From CAWINY01 sp963837635 (lineage in GTDB: Bacteria; Acidobacteriota; Terriglobia; Terriglobales; Acidobacteriaceae): DNA of 64,000 nt. Shown piece after piece: positions 26,933 through 33,770 of the stretch. The stretch lies in the NCBI GenBank assembly GCA_963837635.1, contig CAWINY010000004.1, forward strand, positions 310,001 through 374,000, read 5' to 3'. Numbering within the stretch: the first letter of the stretch is position 1; each line of letters starts with the position of its first letter. The notes beneath the pieces are model-generated. The model had not been told where the DNA came from. It saw nothing but the letters and a program-made list of their open reading frames with translations, and ran no database searches. Made by a program: the position numbers and the translations under genes.

Positions 26933-27445
26933 GTTTCAGCTCCTTGTGCGCCGGTAAAACCGGCGAGGTGTAGTGAATGGAAGTCTCATACAGTATTCTC
27001 ATACAGTATAAGGAATAGCGAACCATACTGGCCCCGCCGCTCGCGAGGGCGGCGCTGAAGCGTTGACAGGGAAGGTGCGGACCAGTCCGTTTCGTAAATG
27101 CCGTTCAACGCCTCGACCGCCGCACGCTGGACGATCAAGTCTTCCAGCGCTTCAAGACCTGCATACGAGACCTGCGTCTGTTATCCATCCGCCGTACAAC
27201 GTGCCCTTTCTTGAAAGCGCGCCGTTTGCACTGGCTGGGAACAATCTCTGTGATGTCGTGGCACAAGACAGACCCCTCGGCCTCGGCGACTTGGATTGTT
27301 TTCATTGACTTACTTCCCTGATGTCATGCATGACACAAGTTGTCGTATGTATGTGACACATTTTTAGGCGATTACCACACCCGTGGCTGTGACGAAGATC
27401 ACGCTTCACTGTGCGCGTTACCGCTGAAAACGGCGGGTGGCGGGT

Positions 27446-27480
27446 GGCTCACTCAAGTCCGGTGTTGGCTTGAGTGGGGC
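27446..27480. repeat. CACTCAAG/CTTGAGTG inverted repeat
   Basis: The arms CTCACTCAAGTCC and GGCTTGAGTGGGG surround a short GGTGTT-like loop. A relative lies inside the polymerase gene at 16811-16848. Confidence 0.6.
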
Positions 27481-27679
27481 TGTTTCCACGCTGTTCTGGA
27501 GGCCGATTAAGGCGATGCCAGACCCTTAGCCCAACTTCCCCACACAAGCAAAGGAAGCTTGTGTGGGCCGCCAGCCGGCAGGGCCCCGCACAGACGTAGC
27601 GCTGGCCTCCAGGCCGGCTGTCGCGGGGGCCTCCGGCCCGTGCTCGTTGCTGCCGGCATGGACGCCGCCAGGACAGCCG

Positions 27680-27721
27680 GGTGCCCCAGGTTTGCGCCGT
27701 GCTGTTCGGCGCTAACCTGGG
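27680..27721. repeat. GGTGCCCC-bordered palindrome, AGGTT-GCGCC stem
   Basis: The left border GGTGCCCCAGG leads to TTTGCGCC, a GTGCTGTTC loop, GGCGCTAA and CCTGGG. It is 42 bp and of the same stem type as 51205 and 51247. Confidence 0.75.
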
Positions 27722-27751
27722 ATTGTTCTTACATCCAATCGCACAGAGCGA

Positions 27752-27787
27752 CTCACGTTAAGCGCTTCGCGCTGAACGTGGGGCACC
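27752..27787. repeat. 36-bp palindromic repeat, ACGTT-AGCGC stem
   Basis: CTCACGTTAAGCGC, a TTC loop, GCGCTGAACGTG and the right border GGGGCACC. It is the reverse-oriented sibling of 21717-21752. Confidence 0.78.
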
Positions 27788-27871
27788 CTCTATCGATCCC
27801 CCTCCACCAAGACTGTTCTTTCCTTGAAGGCGGGGCGGTGTTCTTCATCACCGCGTCCGAATAACTCAGCA

Positions 27872-28252
27872 CTATGCCGCCAATATGGCTACGCCGCCTG
27901 CTACGAGTAGAGCGGCGGCCACGCGGCGCCTGTCCACGTCTTCGTGCAGGAATATTTTGGCGGCCATGGTGGTGCTGATGAAGGTGAGGGAAGCCGAGGC
28001 GGGCACCACCAGGCTCACATCCGACCACGAGAGCGCAAACAGCAGGGTGAAATAACCGAGCGCCATGAAGAACACGCCGAACAGCATGGTGGTGTTCGTT
28101 AACACCGTCTTCACCGTGTACCACAACCCGCTGTGGTGGCGCACTTCGCCCAGGTCGCCAATGTTCTTCATGGCTCGCGCCATCAAAATATCGCCCGCGG
28201 TGGATTCCAGAACGAGAGCGACAATGGCGATCCAACTGTAGAGGGTGCCCAC
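27872..28252 (-). CDS. Half-size EamA/ArnE-F-like membrane protein
   Basis: 126 residues forming four membrane helices, the size of one EamA/SMR unit. The helices carry IAIVALVLESTAGDILMARA at the N-terminus, FMALGYFTLLFALSWSDVSL and VPASASLTFISTTMAAKIFL in the conserved third and fourth helices. Starts at GTG 28252 with AGGA six bases upstream, eight bases after the similar gene at 28261. Two adjacent four-helix proteins suggest an obligate heterodimer like ArnE/ArnF, which flips undecaprenyl-linked aminoarabinose. The hpnJ gene just upstream suggests a hopanoid or lipid-linked head-group substrate; this is inference. Confidence 0.75.
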   Translation of the reverse strand: MGTLYSWIAIVALVLESTAGDILMARAMKNIGDLGEVRHHSGLWYTVKTVLTNTTMLFGVFFMALGYFTLLFALSWSDVSLVVPASASLTFISTTMAAKIFLHEDVDRRRVAAALLVAGGVAILAA

Positions 28253-28260
28253 GAAGATTC

Positions 28261-28689
28261 CTATGGCGACGGAGTCCCGGACGGACCTGCGTGCTGGGGT
28301 GGCCGAACCGTTTCGGGCGTGACCGAGGGCCCGCCGGCCACAAAACCGACCCCGGCGGTGATCAGGGCTATTCCCAGCCAGCGCTTGGGAGTAACGGCTT
28401 CATGCAGCGCGTAGCGCGCGAGCAGGGCGGTGACGATGTAGCCGAACGCAGTGGCCGGCAGTACATAGGTCAGGTCGGCCCAAGAGAGCGCGTGCATGTA
28501 CATCGCCATGAAGGCGATCAGCAGGAGGGTGCCGATCACTACCCAGGGATTGAAGAGCGCGGTGAAGGTGCTGGTCCAGTTTGCCAGAGTGATGTTGCCG
28601 ATTTCCCGCATGCCGCGCGACAGCGCGACATCGCCGATCGAGCCGAAGAAGACGATCCCGGCAATAATCGAGCACTTGCGCGCGTCCAT
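28261..28689 (-). CDS. Half-size EamA/ArnE-F-like membrane protein
   Basis: 142 residues from ATG 28689, which overlaps the hpnJ stop by one base (TGATG), so translation is coupled. Four membrane helices: SIIAGIVFFGSIGDVALSRG at the N-terminus, then NPWVVIGTLLLIAFMAMYMH, LPATAFGYIVTALLARYALH and the last near LGIALITAGVGFVAGG. The first helix of this protein and of its partner at 27872 share the pattern GD-[VI]-x-[LM]-[SA]-R-[GA]-M, supporting a duplicated pair. The C-terminal ~20 residues are a polar tail. Confidence 0.78.
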   Translation of the reverse strand: MDARKCSIIAGIVFFGSIGDVALSRGMREIGNITLANWTSTFTALFNPWVVIGTLLLIAFMAMYMHALSWADLTYVLPATAFGYIVTALLARYALHEAVTPKRWLGIALITAGVGFVAGGPSVTPETVRPPQHAGPSGTPSP

Positions 28690-30212
28690 CAGGCGTTGAC
28701 CGGTTCGGTCGAAGCTTCGGTTTCCGGTACGGTTGCGGGTACGGTTGCGGGCTGGGTCTTGGCCGGCTGCTGCGTGCGCTTCTCCGCGATATAGCGCTTG
28801 CGCTCGGCGCGAAGCTTCAGAAAGCCCTTGGCCTCCTTGTAAAGCCGCTTGCGCTCGGCGGAGTTGAAGATCGCCTTGCGGACGATGCGGAACGCCGCCT
28901 TGGGCCGGAAGTAATACTCGTCGTAAAAGCGGTGGACCGATTCCAGCACTTCCTCGGGCGAAATGCTCGGGTACTGGAGGTGGGCGATCTGATGTCCGCC
29001 GTCGTCCACCATGCGGCCGCCATTCACGATGAAGCCATTGGCGGCGGCGAAATCGTAAAGCTCGGTGCCGGGATAGGCGTGCGCCACCGAAACCTGGACG
29101 GTTTCCACGTCGAGTTCCTTGGCAAAATCGATGGTACGGCGAACGCTCTGGGGAGTTTCGCCGGGCAGCCCGAGGATGAAATCCCCGTGCACCAGCAGGC
29201 CCAGCTTGTGGCAGTCCTTGGTGAACTGGCGGGCGCGCTCGATGGTGGCGCCTTTCTTGATGTTCTTCAGGATCTGCTGATCGCCGGATTCGTAACCTAC
29301 GATCAGCAACCGGCAACCGGCGTCGCGCATGGCCTTCAGCGCCTCGAAGTCGGTGGTGACGCGCGAGGTGCAGGACCAGGTCAGCTTCAGCGGCTTCAAC
29401 TTGGCGCAGAGTTCGAGGGTGCGCGCCTTCTGGATGTTGAAGGTGTCATCGTCGAAGAAAAATTCCTTGACGTAGGGCCAGTATTCCTTGGCCTTGGCCA
29501 TCTCACGGGCGACCGAGTCGGTGGAACGCTTGCGCCAAGCATGCCCGCTCAGGGTCTGGGGCCACAGGCAGAAGGTGCACTGCGCCGGGCAGCCACGAGT
29601 GGTGTAAAGAGCGACAAACGGATTTTTCAGGAACGGGACATTGTAACGGCGCACATCCAGGTCGCGATGATAGACGTCGGTCACGTCGGGCAGCGCGTCG
29701 AGGTCGGTGATCAGTGGTCGGTCGGGAGTGTGCACGATCTCGTTGCCCTTGCGGTAGGACACGCCGAGAATCTCCGACAACGGTTTGCCCTGCGCGAATT
29801 CGACCACCGCATACTCGAATTCACGACGCACGATGAAGTCGATGGCGCGGGATTGCTTCAGGGAATGATCCGGCAGTACGGTGACGTGGGGGCCGACGAA
29901 GGCGATCTTCAGCCGCGGATGGCTGTCTTTCATGGCCGCAGCTAGGCGAATGTCGCCGGGGAAGCCGGGGGTGCTGGTGAACAGCACGACAAACTCATAA
30001 TCCTGCACGATCTTCAGGACATCTTCCGCAGTCACGCCGTGGGGAGGGGCATCGAGCAACCGGGCGCCGGGCAGCATACCCGCCGGATACGCCAGCCATA
30101 CCGGATACCAGTACGATTCGATCTCTCGCGTCGCGGGCCAGCGGGAACCGGCGCCGCCGTCGAAATTCTCAAACGAGGGCGGGTTCAGAAAGAGCGTCTT
30201 TAACGGAGTCAT
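28689..30212 (-). CDS. hpnJ: Hopanoid-type B12-binding radical SAM protein HpnJ
   Basis: 507 residues. It begins TLFLNPPSFENFDGGAGSRW, the family opening, followed by a B12-binding-like domain (residues ~40-160). The radical SAM cluster site is TRGCPAQCTFCLW (CxxxCxxC, about residue 208). Further marks are FFFDDDTFNIQKARTLELC, GYESGDQQILKNIKKG and FILGLPGETPQSV. HpnJ is known to be needed for the cyclitol-ether head group of bacteriohopanepolyols. The last ~30 residues are a Thr/Pro-rich tail encoded by a short tandem repeat (GGTACGGTTGCGG twice, 28727-28752). Coupled genes downstream encode a small transporter pair. Confidence 0.88.
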   Translation of the reverse strand: MTPLKTLFLNPPSFENFDGGAGSRWPATREIESYWYPVWLAYPAGMLPGARLLDAPPHGVTAEDVLKIVQDYEFVVLFTSTPGFPGDIRLAAAMKDSHPRLKIAFVGPHVTVLPDHSLKQSRAIDFIVRREFEYAVVEFAQGKPLSEILGVSYRKGNEIVHTPDRPLITDLDALPDVTDVYHRDLDVRRYNVPFLKNPFVALYTTRGCPAQCTFCLWPQTLSGHAWRKRSTDSVAREMAKAKEYWPYVKEFFFDDDTFNIQKARTLELCAKLKPLKLTWSCTSRVTTDFEALKAMRDAGCRLLIVGYESGDQQILKNIKKGATIERARQFTKDCHKLGLLVHGDFILGLPGETPQSVRRTIDFAKELDVETVQVSVAHAYPGTELYDFAAANGFIVNGGRMVDDGGHQIAHLQYPSISPEEVLESVHRFYDEYYFRPKAAFRIVRKAIFNSAERKRLYKEAKGFLKLRAERKRYIAEKRTQQPAKTQPATVPATVPETEASTEPVNA

Positions 30213-30620
30213 TCACTCGTAATACTAGCATCCTGCAGCCGGGCAGAGATACTGGATTCGATTTCAGGTACACGCCTAAACACCTTGCTTTGCAATTGGA
30301 TGCGCATAATTCCCGATCACTGGCATAAGACAACCGCTCAATGCTCGGCGGCTGCGAATAATTTCTTTTTGCCTTTGAAAGTGCAACACTCCAGAAGAGC
30401 AAAAGTTGCGTGGCTATTTCATCGCACTTGCGAGGCTGAATGCCCAACGTGCCGTTCTCCGTTCCCCGTTGCACCACGACAGGTCTGCGCTCACGCCTTT
30501 TGTTTTCATTTTGGTTGGCGACTTGACTTGGTGCTGATCCACAGCGGGGAGCGACAGCAGAGATCAGGCTTCATAACGGGAAACGGAGAACAGAGAACGG
30601 GAAACGAAGAACAAGCTTGT
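30213..30620. other. Divergent hpnJ/tolC-like intergenic region
   Basis: About 400 bases between divergent genes. It holds two members of a repeat family built from GTTCTCCGTTTCCCGTT-like units: 30453-30470 in one orientation and 30574-30612 in the other, which form a large inverted pair. No gene is supported. Confidence 0.5.
30574..30612. repeat. GGGAAACGGAGAAC-type repeat
   Basis: AACGGGAAACGGAGAACAG, then GAACGGGAAACGAAGAAC: two tandem units of a low-complexity repeat also found at 37700-37729, 53278-53307 and 53342-53372. It immediately precedes the -10 box of the TolC-like gene and would occupy its -35 position. Confidence 0.7.
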
Positions 30621-30626
30621 TATACT
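30621..30626 (+). promoter_or_regulatory. Probable -10 box of the TolC-like gene
   Basis: TATACT lies 29 bases before ATG 30655, with AAGGTG as ribosome site in between. No -35 hexamer is evident because the position falls in the GGGAAACG repeat. Confidence 0.42.
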
Positions 30627-30654
30627 CGCCGGTAACTCCCTACAAGGTGACACG

Positions 30655-31962
30655 ATGATAGTCAGGGCTCGTTTTGCGCGCGCACTCGGTTTCTTCGTCT
30701 TGGCGTTGGTCTCGGCCGTACAGGCGGGAGCCCAGCGGCTCCCGTTCCGTGACGCCGTTGATTTGGCGTTGGCACGCAGCACAGGGATGGGAATCGCCGT
30801 GGCCGATCTGGTTCGCGCCCACGAAGGTTACCTGGAGGCGCGCAATGCCTATATTCCTCAGGTGATATTCGGCTCAGGCTTGGCCAAGAGCTGGGGTTTC
30901 CCCATGAGCATTGAGGGCTCGGCGCCGTCGATCTTCAACATCAATTCGCAATCCTCGCTGTGGAACCCGGGGCAGCGAGATTTCATCAGGGCCGCCAGAA
31001 CCGAGTGGCTTGCCAGCTCCATGCTCAGCACCGATCAGCGGGCACAAACCATCCTCGACACCGCGCTGGTTTATCTTCAGCTCGACAGCGCCGATGCCAA
31101 ACTGACGGAATTGAGGAAAGCCTCGCAAACCGCGCAGAAGGTGCAGTACGTGACCCAGCAGCGCATCGAGGCCGGGGTGGACGCCAAGGTGGAGCTGACC
31201 CGCGCCAACCTGAATGCCGCCCGGATTCGCATGGCCATCGCCGTGGCCCAAAGCGACGCAGACCTGCTGCGGCAGCAGCTTTCGCAGTTGACCGGGTTTC
31301 CCATGGCCGAGCTTGAGACCATGGGCTCCTCGATTCCCGCTCTGCCCGAACTCTCCCTGCAGGACGATTTGGTGAAGCGGGCGGTGGAGAACAGTGCCGC
31401 GGTGAAGGCCGCCGAGGCGGAGGCGCAGGCGAAACAGTTGCGCGCCTCGGGCGAACGCAAGGCAGCACTCTATCCGGAGGTGGACCTGGTCGGTTCCTAC
31501 GGATTGTTTACCAAGTACAATAACTTCGATTTGTATTTTCAGCGCTTCTCTCGCAACAACGCAACCTTCGGCGTGGCTATCCATTTTCCTTTCCTGAATT
31601 ATCCGCAAAGGGCCCATGCAGCGGCCGCGGATGCGGAGGCGCTCCGCGCCAAAAGCGAAGCCGAACAGACGCGGAATAAGGTTTCCAACGAAACCCTGAA
31701 ACTGCAGGAATCGATCCAGCAGCTACAGGCGGCACGGGACGTGGCACAACTGGAATACGAGCTGGCGCAGGCTAACGTTGACACCACTCAGGCCAAGCTC
31801 GACAACGGCCAGGCGAACTTGCGCGACGTGCAGAACGCGCAGATGGGCGTCAGCGACAAACTTAGCTCGGTGTTCGATGCTCGACTCGCATTGCAACGCG
31901 CCCAGTTGCAGTTAATGCGGGTCTCCGGCGACCTGGAGGAGTGGGCCAAGGCGGTGAAATAA
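30655..31962 (+). CDS. TolC-family outer membrane efflux protein
   Basis: 435 residues with a signal peptide (FARALGFFVLALVSAVQAGA, cleavage near 27). Two OEP repeats follow: long helices with heptads (TELRKASQTAQKVQYVTQQR; ESIQQLQAARDVAQLEYELA), each followed by the family segment RIEAGVDAKVELTRANLN or KLDNGQANLRDVQNAQ. TolC proteins form trimeric outer membrane ducts for RND, ABC or MFS efflux systems. No pump is adjacent; the RND operon at 46-51 kb lacks its own outer membrane gene, so this could serve it. Confidence 0.85.
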   Translation: MIVRARFARALGFFVLALVSAVQAGAQRLPFRDAVDLALARSTGMGIAVADLVRAHEGYLEARNAYIPQVIFGSGLAKSWGFPMSIEGSAPSIFNINSQSSLWNPGQRDFIRAARTEWLASSMLSTDQRAQTILDTALVYLQLDSADAKLTELRKASQTAQKVQYVTQQRIEAGVDAKVELTRANLNAARIRMAIAVAQSDADLLRQQLSQLTGFPMAELETMGSSIPALPELSLQDDLVKRAVENSAAVKAAEAEAQAKQLRASGERKAALYPEVDLVGSYGLFTKYNNFDLYFQRFSRNNATFGVAIHFPFLNYPQRAHAAAADAEALRAKSEAEQTRNKVSNETLKLQESIQQLQAARDVAQLEYELAQANVDTTQAKLDNGQANLRDVQNAQMGVSDKLSSVFDARLALQRAQLQLMRVSGDLEEWAKAVK

Positions 31963-32092
31963 GCCTCCCAAGCCGTCAGCTATCAGCTACCAGCAGCTTC
32001 AGTTGTTGGCATCAGCGATTCGCCATGGGCTTTCCGTGCGCAGCAGGTCAGTCGAGTGACAGCAATTCAGCCGCTTCAAAGCCAAAACCAAC

Positions 32093-32193
32093 GGATTGTC
32101 ATTCCGAGCGCCTGCTCTTGGCGCGAGGAATCTGCAGTTTCGCAAATGCAAGCTAAAGATGCAGATTCCTCGCTTCGCTCGGAATGACAATCC
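32093..32193. repeat. ~100-bp inverted repeat (GTCATTCCGAGCG family)
   Basis: The arms GGATTGTCATTCCGAGCG and CGCTCGGAATGACAATCC close a large hairpin. Inner arms GGAATCTGCAGTTT and GATGCAGATTCC pair as well. A relative lies at 35691-35793. It fills a third of the gap between the TolC-like gene and thiS. Confidence 0.85.
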
Positions 32194-32263
32194 CTTTGTT
32201 GTCACATTATTGTGCAAGGCTCAATAGAAGCTGAAAGCCGAAAGCGGTGTTATCTTCATTCTT

Positions 32264-32473
32264 GTGAAGCTTACGATCAATGGTGAAGAACACGACTTCG
32301 TTACCGTGACTAGTCTGGCGGCACTGATCGAGCAACTGGGTATGAAGGCGGACCGAATCGCCATCGAGTTGAACCGCGACATTGTGTCCCGCGCGCGGTG
32401 GGCGGAGACCTCCGTGCAAGACGGCGATCGTCTGGAGATTGTGCACTTTGTCGGCGGCGGTTCTGCGCGGTAG
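32264..32473 (+). CDS. thiS: ThiS-like sulfur carrier protein
   Basis: 69 residues with a beta-grasp (ubiquitin-like) layout, starting at GTG 32264. The C-terminal part DRLEIVHFVGGGSAR includes the Gly-Gly that ThiF adenylates and that carries the thiocarboxylate for thiazole synthesis. Typical ThiS proteins end at the Gly-Gly; here two to four residues follow, so trimming or a different partner may be needed. MoaD-like function is the alternative. No thiG, thiF or moa gene is adjacent; a terminator follows at 32548. Confidence 0.75.
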   Translation: MKLTINGEEHDFVTVTSLAALIEQLGMKADRIAIELNRDIVSRARWAETSVQDGDRLEIVHFVGGGSAR

Positions 32474-32547
32474 GAACAACGGATTGACACGGATTTAGAC
32501 GGATCAGAAGCTCTCAATCCCTTGCTGCTTGAATCCCCCGGAAAGAC

Positions 32548-32579
32548 AAAAGCCTGACCGATCCCATCGGCCAGGCTTT
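32548..32579. terminator. Bidirectional intrinsic terminator between thiS and the A-type carrier gene
   Basis: AAAGCCTGACCGAT and ATCGGCCAGGCTTT form a long stem with a 3-base CCC loop and A/T runs on both sides. It sits between convergent genes and can serve both. Confidence 0.85.
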
Positions 32580-32600
32580 GAACTTGGTTGGACAGGCTCG

Positions 32601-32960
32601 CTAGGTGCTGAACGAGGAGCCGCAGCCGCAGGTGCTCTTCACGTTCGGGTTCTCGAATTTGAAACCTGCGCCCTCCAGGGTCTCCAGATAATCGACGCTA
32701 GCGCCGGTCAGGTACATGACGGAGGTGGCGTCAACGAAGATCTTGAGCCCTTCGATTTCGTAGGTCTTATCCATCATGCCCGCCTCGTTTTCGAACGACA
32801 TCGAGTACGAAAAGCCGGAGCAGCCGCCGCCAACGACGCCCACCCGCAGACCGCCGGGCACGGGATTCTGCTGCGCCAAAATCTCCTTCACCTTTTCGAC
32901 GGCTTTGGGGGTAAAGGTAATTGGCGGCGCCTTGGTAGTGACTTCGGGTGTGGTTGCCAT
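32601..32960 (-). CDS. erpA: A-type iron-sulfur carrier (ErpA/IscA family)
   Basis: 119 residues. The three conserved cysteines are in GGGCSGFSYSMSFE (about residue 47) and the C-terminal KSTCGCGSSF. TFTPKAVEKVKEILAQQ and IFVDATSVMYLTGASVDYLE are typical of HesB-fold carriers, which deliver Fe-S clusters to apo-enzymes. AGGAG lies eight bases before ATG. No suf or isc genes are adjacent. The first ~12 residues are a Thr/Pro-rich extension. Confidence 0.93.
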   Translation of the reverse strand: MATTPEVTTKAPPITFTPKAVEKVKEILAQQNPVPGGLRVGVVGGGCSGFSYSMSFENEAGMMDKTYEIEGLKIFVDATSVMYLTGASVDYLETLEGAGFKFENPNVKSTCGCGSSFST

Positions 32961-33424
32961 GCTGTCTCCTGTAGGGGATTTCCCAAATTATAGCAGAGGT
33001 CCGATCCGCCCTCCCCATCCATGTCTCGGTTTAAGGCTCCTCTTTGGCAGCTCCGGACTTGCCGTTCTTTGGATGTGCTGGTGGCCCCGTAGGTCGCAAG
33101 ATCCATAACCTTATTTACTCGGCGGGTACCAGGAAAATCCACCACCGAGACACAGAGACACAGAGATAATCAGAATGACAGGAATTTGTAACTGGGCAAT
33201 TTGTAATCGGGCAATTTCCGAGGGCAGGACGACTCCAGCAAATTACCAAATTACCAAAATGCAAATTCCCCGGTGGAACAGCTCGCAATTTCCGCGTTGC
33301 CGGGCGGCAGTGGAGCTATAATCTGCGCTCGGGCCCCATAGGCGCAACCTGTTGCTGCCGGTTGCAAATTTCCGTCCTCGGCTCTTGCGACAGGGATCGC
33401 CTCCTATTTGGATCGGGGTGACTT
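32961..33424. other. Intergenic region with simple repeats
   Basis: 464 bases. It contains a GAGACACAGAGACACAGAG tandem stretch (33147-33166), AATTTGTAACTGGG/AATTTGTAATCGGG units (33183-33219) and AAATTACCAAATTACCAAA (33239-33257). These short direct repeats also occur elsewhere in the window. No gene is supported. Confidence 0.5.
33317..33322 (+). promoter_or_regulatory. Candidate -10 box for the small membrane protein gene
   Basis: A perfect TATAAT about 100 bases before ATG 33425. A TTGCCG at 33297-33302 is spaced only 14 bases away, so the -35 element is doubtful. Confidence 0.38.
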
Positions 33425-33694
33425 ATGTCAATGTTAACGGGCTTGCTGGTCATCTGGGGTGTCGTAACCACTGTTCTGATTGTGCTCCTGATCTACCGCA
33501 GCACGGTCAGCATGCATGAAGACGATCAGCTCTTCCTCGACGATTCCGGTTCCCAGTTGCGGGAGGATCAGCAGTTGGTGATGAGCCGCCTTAACCGGCT
33601 GCAAATGCCCTTGCGGGTTATGGGCGCCGCGAGCGGCTTTCTCATCCTGGTGATCTTCGGGCTGTGGATCTGGCAAGGCTTGAACCAGATGTAA
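33425..33694 (+). CDS. Small two-helix membrane protein, unknown function
   Basis: 89 residues. One hydrophobic helix at each end (GLLVIWGVVTTVLIVLLIYR; AASGFLILVIFGLWIWQGL) flanks a charged cytoplasmic or periplasmic middle (HEDDQLFLDD, LREDQQLVMSRLNRLQ) that may form a coiled coil. It is unrecognised but well formed, and a good -10 box lies upstream. It could be a scaffold or sensor; nothing nearby gives a clue. Confidence 0.6.
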   Translation: MSMLTGLLVIWGVVTTVLIVLLIYRSTVSMHEDDQLFLDDSGSQLREDQQLVMSRLNRLQMPLRVMGAASGFLILVIFGLWIWQGLNQM

Positions 33695-33770
33695 ATTTGC
33701 GATGAAAAAGCATTAGCCACTGATCACCCTGATCAACGCTGATTCAGAGTAACGACAAGCCCTTGCTTTA

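Larger units (their letters stand above)
26933..27871. other. Long intergenic region with several repeats
   Basis: 939 bases with no supported gene. A repeated CATACAGTAT motif lies at about 26988-27010, upstream of the dehydrogenase start, as a possible operator or tandem duplication. The rest holds a CTCACTCAAGTCC/GGCTTGAGTGGGG inverted repeat (27446-27480), two GGTGCCCC-type palindromes (27680-27721, 27752-27787) and a GC-rich stretch reading GGCCTCCAGGCCGG. Confidence 0.5.

Noticed and set aside
27063..27308. An 81-codon plus-strand frame in the gap before the EamA-like gene
   Set aside because: No domain, no ribosome site, and composition unlike the surrounding genes.
28261..29316. A 351-codon frame joining the small EamA-like gene to an upstream stretch
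   Set aside because: The first ~210 codons lie out of frame over hpnJ and are Arg/Pro-rich noise. The true protein starts at ATG 28689, coupled to the hpnJ stop.
33239..33258. AAATTACCAAATTACC as a regulatory iteron
   Set aside because: Only two or three units are present, next to other simple repeats, with no replication or regulator gene near; more likely low-complexity drift.
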